A stretch of DNA of 56,689 bases, taken from positions 1 to 56,689 of the forward strand of contig CAJXNT010000005.1 of assembly GCA_913057225.1 (NCBI GenBank), written 5' to 3'. Positions 45,361 to 53,196 of the stretch are shown piece after piece (within the stretch, counting starts at the first letter, position 1; the number at the start of each line of letters is the position of its first letter). The position numbers and the translations under genes are program-made. Below the pieces are notes generated by a model. That model saw only the letters and a list, made by a program, of their open reading frames with translations, made no database searches and was not told the origin of the DNA. Origin of the DNA: an uncultured Mycoplasmatota bacterium. GTDB lineage: Bacteria > Bacillota_I > Bacilli_A > Izemoplasmatales > Izemoplasmataceae.

Positions 45361-45666
45361 GGCGCCTTGGACCCAATTGAGAAGTTGTTCTTTAGGCATG
45401 AAGCCTGCTTTACGGTCAGCCACTTCCCCGTCCTTCATGACAAACAAAGTTGGAATGGCTCTGACTTCGTGTGCTTGGGCGACGGCCATATTTTCATCCA
45501 CATTGAGTTTAACAATGGTGATGTCATCGCGTTCTTTGGCAATTTCTTCTAAAACTGGCGCAATCATCTTGCAAGGGCCACACCAATCGGCATAAAAATC
45601 GACAATCACGGTGCCGCTTTGCGTGTCTTGCTGAAACGACGCTTCACTGGAATAAACGATGGGCAT
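45358..45666 (-). CDS. trxA: Thioredoxin
   Basis: Disulfide reductant, 102 residues. The active site is WCGPCK near residue 28, followed by PVLEEIAKERDDITIVKLNVDENMAVAQAHEVRAIPTLFVM with the cis-proline. Single-gene unit with a promoter and terminator of its own, between mutS2 and truB. Confidence 0.97.
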   Translation of the reverse strand: MPIVYSSEASFQQDTQSGTVIVDFYADWCGPCKMIAPVLEEIAKERDDITIVKLNVDENMAVAQAHEVRAIPTLFVMKDGEVADRKAGFMPKEQLLNWVQGA

Positions 45667-45692
45667 ATAATCCTCCTAAGTTAACTGCATTA

Positions 45693-45720
45693 ATTATACC
45701 GCATTCAAGGGGGGCGACAA
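45693..45720 (-). promoter_or_regulatory. Promoter of trxA
   Basis: TTGTCG (-35, 45715-45720) and TATAAT (-10, 45693-45698) are 16 bp apart, 27 nt before the trxA ATG. Confidence 0.72.
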
Positions 45721-45728
45721 GCAAAACG

Positions 45729-48026
45729 CTACTCAAAGTACACCACCGTCACGCCGGCTCCCCCTTCACCGCCTTGACCGGCTCGGTACGATTTTATAAG
45801 CGACGATTGGGCTAAGGTTTTTTGCACCATATCGCGAATGGCAAACGTCCCAAATCCATGAATGATGCGGGCAAAGGGTTGCTTGGCCAGCGCGCAATCG
45901 TCGAGGTATTTATCCAATAAGGATTCCGCTTCTTCCACTCTTAACCCTCTTAAATCCAGTTCACTGGCCACGCGCTTCTTCGGTGTTTTTGCTTTTGGGG
46001 GGGCGGGTTGATGGATTTTCTTGGGGGGATCTATATAGTGAAACTCTGATTCTTTAAGCGTGGATGCCACATTCCCCATCATCACCTGCCACTGACCTTT
46101 TTTTAAGGCTTTTTTCAATTGGCCCGTGCGGTTAAATTTCGTGACGTGGACATAATCTCCCGGTTGATAATCATGGGGGTCTTTTTGCGCGGTGGGCGCA
46201 TCGGTGTCCGCATTAAAAAGCGCTTCTTTGGCCGCGTTGATCTCATGGGGTTTGAGTTGAGCGCTTTTTTTGAGGTCTTCCAAGGCTTGATTAAACGCCG
46301 ATTCTAAGGCGTCTTTTTCCCGGCGGAACCGGCGATTATATTGATCGGTGAGGGCCTCTTTTTGCGCATTTAAGTCCGCGGTTTTGGCTTCCAAGGATGA
46401 TTTTAAGGCGTCCACTTCACGCTGCGCAGCGTGCAGAGTGTCTCGTTCACGTTCTAACTGGGCTTTCTTTTGCTCCAACGTTTGAATGAGATCGCTGACG
46501 GGGCTTTGCTCATTGTTGAAATAATGGTGGGCCGACGCCAAGATGGGTTCGGGCATGCCGAGCCTTTCCGCAATCAACAACGCATGCGATTCCCCAGGGG
46601 TATCGAGATAAAGATGGTACGTGGGATTGAGGGAGTCTTTATCAAACGCCACGCTGGCGTTGATGGCATGCGGATGCTCATACGCATACGCTTTCAGCTC
46701 AGGATAATGGGTGGTCACAAAAATATCATGATTCGTGCGGGATAAATGATCCAGCAACGCCCGAGCGAATGCACTGCCCGCTTTCGGGTCGGTGCCACCC
46801 CCGACTTCATCCAAGACAATGAGTGATCGTGAGGTTTGCTGGTGGATAATCCGTTGAATGTTGGTCAAATGCGATGAAAAGGTGGACAAGGATTGTTCGA
46901 TGCTTTGTTCGTCGCCAATGTCGGCGAATATGCCGGAATAAAATGGCAGGTGGGATCCCGGTTTCACCGGAATTAATAACCCAGACTGCGCCATCATGCT
47001 TAAAAGCCCCACAGTTTTTAAGACCACGGTTTTTCCGCCGGTATTGGACCCAGAGATGATCACCAAGTGCGTGTCTGGATGAAGGATGATGTCGTTGGGC
47101 ACAACCGACTTAGGATCAATGAGCGGATGGCGGGCCGCTTCTAAATGCAAGGTATCGGCAAAAGCCACCGGTTCCATATTCATCTCTACCGCATAATCGG
47201 CTTTTGCAAAGATGGCATCCAAAGCACCCAAAGATGCATGATTGGCCCGCAAACCTTCATAGTGCGCATGCAAGCTTTGAGAAATGGTGGTTAAAATCCG
47301 TTCAATCTCCGTATCAATGGCCGCTTCGACCCGCCGTTTGTCGGCGCTGATTTCTCCGACGATTTCGGGTTCCATGTAGATGGTTTCACCGCTGGCCGAA
47401 TAATCGACAACGCTGCCTTTGAAACGATTTTTATAAGTTTGTTTGACCGGTACCACGTAGCGACCTTGACGTTCGGTAAAAAAGGATTCACTGAGCATTG
47501 AGGCGTGCCGGTCCACGACGCTTTTTAGTTTTTGTGAAAGCCGGTTTTCAAGCACTCTCAACGCATTCTTTTGCGTTTTCAGTTCATTCGACGCATTTTC
47601 TTTGAGCCCCTCATCATCGACCAAGGCTTCCAGTTCTTTTTTCAGTGCATCGAGGGGTTCAAGGGATGCCATGTAAGGCTCAAGCGCATTGGCTTCAAGG
47701 GTTTCTGGGGGAGATTGCAAGCGTTTTAACACGCTTGATAACTGCGCTAAAAACCGTCTCAAACGCAATAAATCTTGAACGCTTAATACCCGCGCAATCT
47801 TGATGTCTTTAAGTTGTGGGTGAATGTCAAAAAAATCCCCAAATGTGGGGGCTTTAGCGGCTAAAATATACGCTTTAGCCGAGGCAATTTCTTGCATGCT
47901 TACATGCGCCAATGCGGGTGTATCCAGAGGATGAAGGGTCCGGATTTTTTCGGCGCCTAAAGCGGTTTTTGCCCGCCGTTCAATGTGGCTTAAAACGGCC
48001 GGAAATTCAAGTGTTTTTAGGTCCAT
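45729..48026 (-). CDS. mutS2: MutS2 recombination-associated ATPase/endonuclease
   Basis: MutS-family ATPase without the mismatch-recognition domain, implicated in suppressing recombination or rescuing collided ribosomes. The 765-residue protein has the core domain with a Walker A ISGSNTGGKTVVLKTVG near 325, signature SSHLTNIQRIIHQQT, and Walker B LIVLDEVGGGTDPKAGSAFA. A coiled coil follows (about 510 to 590, EQKKAQLERERDTLHAAQREV), then the C-terminal Smr endonuclease domain ELDLRGLRVEEAE, HGFGT. Length and order are normal. Divergent to rnhC, a common neighbour. Confidence 0.96.
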   Translation of the reverse strand: MDLKTLEFPAVLSHIERRAKTALGAEKIRTLHPLDTPALAHVSMQEIASAKAYILAAKAPTFGDFFDIHPQLKDIKIARVLSVQDLLRLRRFLAQLSSVLKRLQSPPETLEANALEPYMASLEPLDALKKELEALVDDEGLKENASNELKTQKNALRVLENRLSQKLKSVVDRHASMLSESFFTERQGRYVVPVKQTYKNRFKGSVVDYSASGETIYMEPEIVGEISADKRRVEAAIDTEIERILTTISQSLHAHYEGLRANHASLGALDAIFAKADYAVEMNMEPVAFADTLHLEAARHPLIDPKSVVPNDIILHPDTHLVIISGSNTGGKTVVLKTVGLLSMMAQSGLLIPVKPGSHLPFYSGIFADIGDEQSIEQSLSTFSSHLTNIQRIIHQQTSRSLIVLDEVGGGTDPKAGSAFARALLDHLSRTNHDIFVTTHYPELKAYAYEHPHAINASVAFDKDSLNPTYHLYLDTPGESHALLIAERLGMPEPILASAHHYFNNEQSPVSDLIQTLEQKKAQLERERDTLHAAQREVDALKSSLEAKTADLNAQKEALTDQYNRRFRREKDALESAFNQALEDLKKSAQLKPHEINAAKEALFNADTDAPTAQKDPHDYQPGDYVHVTKFNRTGQLKKALKKGQWQVMMGNVASTLKESEFHYIDPPKKIHQPAPPKAKTPKKRVASELDLRGLRVEEAESLLDKYLDDCALAKQPFARIIHGFGTFAIRDMVQKTLAQSSLIKSYRAGQGGEGGAGVTVVYFE

Positions 48027-48085
48027 AAGACCCCCTTAACTTGTTTTATTTTAGCACTATTCGTGGTAAAATAGGGAGAAAGGGT

Positions 48086-49015
48086 GTGAAAAAAATGAAC
48101 TACGTCTTAGAGCTTACTTTAGAGCAAATTGAAGCCTTAATTACTTACTACGAACCCCTTGCAGAATCGGTATTTGTGGAAAATACGATGGCCGCCTTTG
48201 AAGGCAACCATGTGAACATATCAATTTATCCAACGAAAAAAGTGATGTTCCAAGGTAAAAAAGCCAAACAACACTACGATTATTGGATTGAGCAATTTGA
48301 CTTAGGCGATGCATCCTCCGATGAAGATGAAAAGCCGCAAGAAACCGCAAAACAAAAAGATACGTTTTATGAGCCTTCAATTGGTTCCGATGAATCCGGG
48401 TCGGGCGATTATTTTGGCCCCTTGTGTGTGGCGGCGGTCTATGTGTCGGCCAACGACCAAGAATTTTTATCGCAATTTCCCATTAAAGATTCCAAACAAA
48501 TGGAAGACAGCACCATTGTCAAAGTGGTGCCGGACATCATCAAGCGCATTCCTTACAGCCTCATGGTATTAAAGAATGGGCAGTACAATCAAATGATTGA
48601 CAAAGGCTATAACCTCAATGCCCTGAAAGCCTATTTGCACGCGCAAACCCACAAAAAAATCAGTGAAAAAGTGGGGAAAAAAGGCCCCATCGTGGTCGAT
48701 CAATTTGTCCAACCCGCCAAGTATTATGAATATTTAAACGATCTTGAGGATGTGCCGCAAGTCCAAACGTTTCTTCCCAAGGCGGAAGATCATTACATCT
48801 CCGTGGCGCTCGCATCGATGATTGCGCGCTATGCGTTTTTAAATCACCTCACCAAACTTTCCAAGGAATTGAAACTCAAACTGCAAAAAGGCGCCTCACC
48901 GATGGTCGATGAACAAGCGGCGCACATCATTAAAACCCATGGTGAACGTCAACTCAAGGAAGTGGCAAAAGTGCATTTTGCCAATACACTCAAAGCCAAG
49001 GCCTTAATCAAATAG
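48086..49015 (+). CDS. rnhC: Ribonuclease HIII
   Basis: Cleaves RNA in RNA-DNA hybrids. The 309-residue form from GTG 48086 (GGGAG 7 nt upstream) is used; ATG 48095 is an equally plausible start, and the frame extends to 48041. An N-terminal TBP-like domain (about residues 1 to 90) characteristic of HIII is present. The catalytic domain opens IGSDESGSGDYFGPLCVAAV (the first acidic pair), then IKDSKQMEDS, PIVVDQF and KAEDHYISVALASMIARYAFL. An extended -10 (TGGTAAAAT) lies upstream. Beside mutS2, as in Bacillus. Confidence 0.95.
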   Translation: MKKMNYVLELTLEQIEALITYYEPLAESVFVENTMAAFEGNHVNISIYPTKKVMFQGKKAKQHYDYWIEQFDLGDASSDEDEKPQETAKQKDTFYEPSIGSDESGSGDYFGPLCVAAVYVSANDQEFLSQFPIKDSKQMEDSTIVKVVPDIIKRIPYSLMVLKNGQYNQMIDKGYNLNALKAYLHAQTHKKISEKVGKKGPIVVDQFVQPAKYYEYLNDLEDVPQVQTFLPKAEDHYISVALASMIARYAFLNHLTKLSKELKLKLQKGASPMVDEQAAHIIKTHGERQLKEVAKVHFANTLKAKALIK

Positions 49016-49039
49016 GCCTTGTTTTTTTAGGAGGATTGT

Positions 49040-49441
49040 ATGTTTTGGACCACGGCTGCCATCGTGCTGGTCTTATTTATGGTCATTGACCTGATTTGGC
49101 TGGGATTCATTGGCAAACCACTCTATCAAAAAACGATTGGCCCGTTGCTTAAAAAAGATGTGAACTGGACCGCGGCCCTCATCTTTTACGCGCTGTTTGT
49201 GCTCGGACTCACCTTTTTTGCGGTCGATCCGGCCGTCCAGGCGAATCGCCTTACCGATGCGCTTGTCTTAGGGGGCTTTTTTGGCCTTTTAATGTATGCC
49301 ACGTATGATCTCACCAACCTGGCCACTTTAAAGGATTGGCCGGTATCCATCACGGTGATTGATTTGCTGTGGGGCACCGCCTTAGGCGCTTCAGTCAGCA
49401 CACTCACACTGCTATTGATGCGTGCGTTTGGATGGGTGTGA
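49040..49441 (+). CDS. DUF2177 family membrane protein
   Basis: The 133-residue protein has four hydrophobic helices. The family motifs are VIDLIWLGFIGKPLYQKTIGP in the first helix, and GLLMYATYDLTNLATLKDWPVSITVIDLLWG in the second half. No known function. The ATG follows GGAGG. It ends with TGA one base before the ATG of the next gene, so they are translated together. Confidence 0.88.
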   Translation: MFWTTAAIVLVLFMVIDLIWLGFIGKPLYQKTIGPLLKKDVNWTAALIFYALFVLGLTFFAVDPAVQANRLTDALVLGGFFGLLMYATYDLTNLATLKDWPVSITVIDLLWGTALGASVSTLTLLLMRAFGWV

Positions 49442-49442
49442 G

Positions 49443-50210
49443 ATGATTTATCTGATCGGCGCCATCGTCTTAGTCTTGTTTTTTACTGGCGTTTATGTCC
49501 TCGCTTTAGGGCGGAATGATTATTCGACCGTGGATGTTTTCTGGGGCATGGCGCAAGTTGTTTTAGTCAGTGCGCTCATCATCACCTTGAATGATCTCTC
49601 GTTTTCACACTACATCTTCTACGGGGCGATTCTTCTTTGGGGACTGAGGCTTTCTTGGTACTTGTACCGTCGGAACTGGCATAAACCGGAAGATTTTCGC
49701 TATCAAGCCATGCGCAAAAAATGGGTGAAGGCAGAAAAACTGCAAGCCTATTTGAAAGTTTTCTTACTGCAAAGTGGCTTTGCCTTTCTCATGGGCTTTA
49801 CGGCGATGAGCCTCGGCAATGAACCGTTCCGTTATCTCGGCGTGTTCATCGTGGGGCTGGGCATCTTTAGCCTCGGGTGGGCGTTTGAGACTTTGGCCGA
49901 TGAACAAATGATGGCCTTTAAAGCCCGCAAAAAACCTGGTGAGATTATGACCACCGGGGTCTGGAAACTTTCCCGCCATCCCAATTATTTTGGTGAGGTG
50001 ACGGCGTGGTGGGGCATTGGCCTGATGGCCCTTGCGCATGCGAGTGACTGGGTGGATGGCTTACTTTTCTTGGTGTCTCCGCTCATCATCACCTATTTAC
50101 TGTTGGGGCTATCGGGGATCCCCCTCTTAGAAAAAAAATACGAAAACGATCCAGCCTATCAAGCCTATAAAAAGAACACCCGTGCCTTTTTCCCTTTCCC
50201 CAAAAAATAA
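49443..50210 (+). CDS. DUF1295/steroid-reductase-like integral membrane protein
   Basis: The 255-residue protein (start at ATG 49443, just after the previous TGA; the frame extends to 49422) has about seven hydrophobic helices. The C-terminal signature GVWKLSRHPNYFGEVTAWWGIGLMAL is that of DUF1295, which is related to 5-alpha-reductase and isoprenylcysteine methyltransferase. GLRLSWYLYRRNWHKPEDFRY is the other conserved block. The NADPH or SAM-type activity is unknown. Together with the DUF2177 protein it forms a two-gene unit behind rnhC. Confidence 0.85.
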   Translation: MIYLIGAIVLVLFFTGVYVLALGRNDYSTVDVFWGMAQVVLVSALIITLNDLSFSHYIFYGAILLWGLRLSWYLYRRNWHKPEDFRYQAMRKKWVKAEKLQAYLKVFLLQSGFAFLMGFTAMSLGNEPFRYLGVFIVGLGIFSLGWAFETLADEQMMAFKARKKPGEIMTTGVWKLSRHPNYFGEVTAWWGIGLMALAHASDWVDGLLFLVSPLIITYLLLGLSGIPLLEKKYENDPAYQAYKKNTRAFFPFPKK

Positions 50211-50234
50211 GACCAGACAGCTGTCTGGTCTTTT
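50209..50234. terminator. Bidirectional terminator, perfect palindromic stem
   Basis: A 20-bp perfect palindrome (50211-50230; arms GACCAGACAG and its complement, so the hairpin tip must open a few bases) is flanked by As on the left and Ts on the right. It lies between two convergent genes. Confidence 0.78.
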
Positions 50235-50597
50235 CTATAAGATAACATTGGCAATGGTAAACGATATGATCAAGTAAGAAAGGCCGACCAAAAAGTTATG
50301 CCACGCATTTTGGTTATCGGCTTTCACTTCACGTTCAGACATGTATTCATGGTAACTCACCGCCCGAAAGTTGCGCCGGAACACCAGTTTAAAAATGTAG
50401 TTCGTGGAGATAAAAATATTGCTGGCCCGGGTCAGGGTGATGAGTCCCCAGAAGAAAAGAATCAGTCCGACAATGAACAATCCATCGGATACCGCTTGAA
50501 TTCTAGGCACACTGCGGCCGAGTGTGAAAATCCATATCGCAGTGATGGAAAGAGAAATCACAATCAGTTTGACAATGCTTTTGAGGCGATAACTCAC
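50235..50597 (-). CDS. Small membrane protein (DUF3899-like)
   Basis: The 120-residue protein has two or three hydrophobic helices (about residues 8 to 27, 38 to 58 and 100 to 118) and a basic, aromatic loop FRRNFRAVSYHEYMSEREVKAD. It resembles DUF3899 proteins, but the match is by eye and weak. It overlaps oppF by 4 nt, so it may be co-expressed as the last gene of the opp operon. Confidence 0.6.
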   Translation of the reverse strand: MSYRLKSIVKLIVISLSITAIWIFTLGRSVPRIQAVSDGLFIVGLILFFWGLITLTRASNIFISTNYIFKLVFRRNFRAVSYHEYMSEREVKADNQNAWHNFLVGLSYLIISFTIANVIL

Positions 50598-51745
50598 TTA
50601 AGCTCTTGTTTGTAGGCCGCGATTTCTGCTTGATTGGCGTAAATGAGATGGCCTTTTTTAATTTCGTGCAATTCCGGTAAATCACTGGAGTAATCGTGCA
50701 CGGTGGGGTCGTACTTGATGCGCTGACGGCCGCGTTCGTATTCCGGATCGGGAAGTGGCACGGCGGACAGTAATGATTTCGTATACGGATGCAGCGGATT
50801 TTTGAAGAGTTCATCTTTATCCGCGAGTTCGACGAGTTTACCGTAATACATGACCCCAATCCGGTCGGCAAAGTATTTCACCACCGAAAGGTCATGGGCA
50901 ATGAATAAAATGGTGATGCCGAAATCTTTTCTCAAATCATTGAGCAAATTGATGACTTGCGCTTGGATGGAGACATCGAGCGCTGAAATCGGCTCATCGG
51001 CAATGATGAATTCAGGATTGACAACGAGCGCTCGGGCGATCCCAATCCGCTGGCGCTGGCCGCCTGAGAATTCATGGGGATAGCGGCTGGCATGTTCAGG
51101 AAGCAAGCCGACGGTTTCTAAGACGTCATTGACTTTTTCTTGAATGACTTTTTCTTTGCTTTCGCCAGAAATCCGCAACCCTTCCGCGATGATTTCTTTG
51201 ACGGTCATCCGGGGGTTGAGCGAGGCAATGGGATCTTGGAAGATCATTTGCATCTTATTCAAGACGCCCCGGTCATCTTTAGCGGTGTCTTCTTTACGCT
51301 TGGGAATGTCACGTTTTAAGTTTTTAACGACTGCATCCCGCTCAAGCTCAACCGCTTTAATTTTTTCTTGATACGTTTGTTCGATGGACGCTTTTTGGGA
51401 CGCATCGGCGCCTTCAAGTTCGGCGGCCATTTCGGCTTTTAACTCACGGATGGTTTGGGCGGCCTTGCGTTTTTCTTCTTTGATTTGATTTTTAAGGCCT
51501 ATCGTGCCAGCGCTGATGCGCTCTCCGAGGAAATAGACTTCGCCATCGGTCGGTTCATAGAGTTTGATGATGGTCCGGCCGGTGGTGGTTTTCCCACACC
51601 CGGATTCACCCACCAACCCAAACACTTCGCCTTTTTGAATGTCAAAACTGACATCATCCACGGCTTTGACCACAAGTTTATTGCGGCCGATGCCGGTGGT
51701 GAAATGTTGTTTAAGATTGCGTACGCTTAATATTGTCTCTGCCAT
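50594..51745 (-). CDS. oppF: Oligopeptide ABC transporter ATPase OppF with a coiled-coil insertion
   Basis: Cytoplasmic ATPase of the peptide importer. The 383-residue protein has Walker A GESGCGKTTTG near residue 46, Q-loop QMIFQDPIASLNP near 166, signature FSGGQRQRIGIARAL, Walker B FIIADEPISALD and the OppF/DppF C-terminal ending. About 85 residues (about 80 to 165: KNQIKEEKRKAAQTIREL through RDIPKRKEDTAKDD), rich in Glu, Lys and Ala, are inserted before the Q-loop and are predicted coiled coil. OppF without this is about 310 residues. It overlaps oppD by 1 nt. Confidence 0.93.
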   Translation of the reverse strand: MAETILSVRNLKQHFTTGIGRNKLVVKAVDDVSFDIQKGEVFGLVGESGCGKTTTGRTIIKLYEPTDGEVYFLGERISAGTIGLKNQIKEEKRKAAQTIRELKAEMAAELEGADASQKASIEQTYQEKIKAVELERDAVVKNLKRDIPKRKEDTAKDDRGVLNKMQMIFQDPIASLNPRMTVKEIIAEGLRISGESKEKVIQEKVNDVLETVGLLPEHASRYPHEFSGGQRQRIGIARALVVNPEFIIADEPISALDVSIQAQVINLLNDLRKDFGITILFIAHDLSVVKYFADRIGVMYYGKLVELADKDELFKNPLHPYTKSLLSAVPLPDPEYERGRQRIKYDPTVHDYSSDLPELHEIKKGHLIYANQAEIAAYKQELK

Positions 51746-53196
51746 TAGTTGCGTGCCTCACTTTGCGTCGAATCTTTGGTGCGGTTTTTCATCGCTTTAA
51801 TGCGGTCTTGAATGACTTGCGGCGGTTTCACTTTCGGCGCATCTTTATGAAGCAGCCAGGTGGCGGCATAATGCGTATCGGAAACTTTGAAATAAGGGGG
51901 TTGTTCTTCAAAATCGATGGCCATGGCGTATTCGTTCCGATCGGCAAAAGCATCGCCTTTTGGCGGATAAAGCATGTTGGGCGGTGTGCCTGGGATGCTG
52001 AACAACCGGTCTCTGGAAGATAAATCAGGCATCGACGATAAGAGCGCCCAGGTGTAAGGGTGTTTGGGATCGTAGAAAATTTCTTCGCTGGTCCCAATCT
52101 CGACAATCTTACCCGCATACATGACCGCCACTCGGTCGGCCATGTTGGCCACAACGCCGAGGTCGTGGGTGATGAAGATGACGGTGAGATTACGTTCTTC
52201 TTTGAGGCGATTAATCAATTCTAAGATTTGCGCTTGAATGGTCACATCAAGGGCGGTGGTGGGTTCGTCACAAATCAATAAATCGGGATCGGCCGTGAGG
52301 GCAATCGCGATGACGATCCGTTGGCGCATCCCGCCAGAAAATTGAAATGGATATTGTTTTAACCGTTTTTCGGGTTCGGGGATGCCCACTTCACGCATGA
52401 CTTCTAAGGCCCGTTCACGCGCTTCTTTTTTGGTGACTTGTTTATAGCGGGCGAGTTCTTCTTTCAGCTGAGCAATCTCTTGACGGTACCCTCTTTTTTG
52501 ATCGGCCGAGGCGGCGTTCATTTTTTCTTTCACCGCTTGAATTTTGCCGGCATATTCTTTCTTTTTGTCGGCCCATTCTTGATCCACTTCGGCTTGCGCG
52601 GCTTTTTTGGCGGCCACATACGCCGCTTTGGCCTGTTTAATTTGTGCTTTGAGTTCGGCTTGTTTGGCTTTCGAAGCCGCTTTTAAGGCGGCTGGGTCGC
52701 CACCTTCTTCTTTGGCGTTTGCCAGGGCTTCTTTTAAGGCGGCTTGCTCTTTGGCAAGCGCATCTCTTAAATTAAGGTATTTCCGACGTTCGGGATGGGA
52801 TTTTGCCTTGACTTTATTTTTAAGGTGCTTTCCGTTGATGATCATCCCTTCGGTGATTTGTTTCCCGATTTTCATGATGGGATTCAAACTGGAAAGAGGA
52901 TCTTGGAAAATCATCCCAAGCTTATTGCCACGCAGTTTGTGAAAATCTTCTTCCCTTATTTTGGTTAAATCTTCATCTTCATAAATGATTGAGCCACTTT
53001 CAATGGTGGCGTTTCCGGCTAAAATTCCCATAATCGAGCGGCTGGTCACACTCTTGCCCGAGCCAGATTCACCGACGATGGCGAGGGTTTCTTTTTGATA
53101 GAGATCAAAACTGATATCTCGCACCGCTTGGACTTGCCCTTGAGGGGTTTTAAATGAAATGCTTAAATCTTTGACCGATAATTTAATGTCAGGCAT
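51745..53196 (-). CDS. oppD: Oligopeptide ABC transporter ATPase OppD with a long coiled-coil insertion
   Basis: Cytoplasmic ATPase partner of OppF. The 483-residue protein has Walker [17 protein letters not shown] (residue 42), Q-loop [12 protein letters not shown] (about 96), signature [15 protein letters not shown] (about 288), Walker [16 protein letters not shown] and the OppD peptide-binding C-terminus. An insertion of about 150 residues (about 123 to 270), full of Ala, Lys and Glu ([33 protein letters not shown]), lies between Q-loop and signature. Typical OppD is about 330 to 360 residues. It overlaps oppC by 1 nt. Confidence 0.93.
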   Translation of the reverse strand: MPDIKLSVKDLSISFKTPQGQVQAVRDISFDLYQKETLAIVGESGSGKSVTSRSIMGILAGNATIESGSIIYEDEDLTKIREEDFHKLRGNKLGMIFQDPLSSLNPIMKIGKQITEGMIINGKHLKNKVKAKSHPERRKYLNLRDALAKEQAALKEALANAKEEGGDPAALKAASKAKQAELKAQIKQAKAAYVAAKKAAQAEVDQEWADKKKEYAGKIQAVKEKMNAASADQKRGYRQEIAQLKEELARYKQVTKKEARERALEVMREVGIPEPEKRLKQYPFQFSGGMRQRIVIAIALTADPDLLICDEPTTALDVTIQAQILELINRLKEERNLTVIFITHDLGVVANMADRVAVMYAGKIVEIGTSEEIFYDPKHPYTWALLSSMPDLSSRDRLFSIPGTPPNMLYPPKGDAFADRNEYAMAIDFEEQPPYFKVSDTHYAATWLLHKDAPKVKPPQVIQDRIKAMKNRTKDSTQSEARN

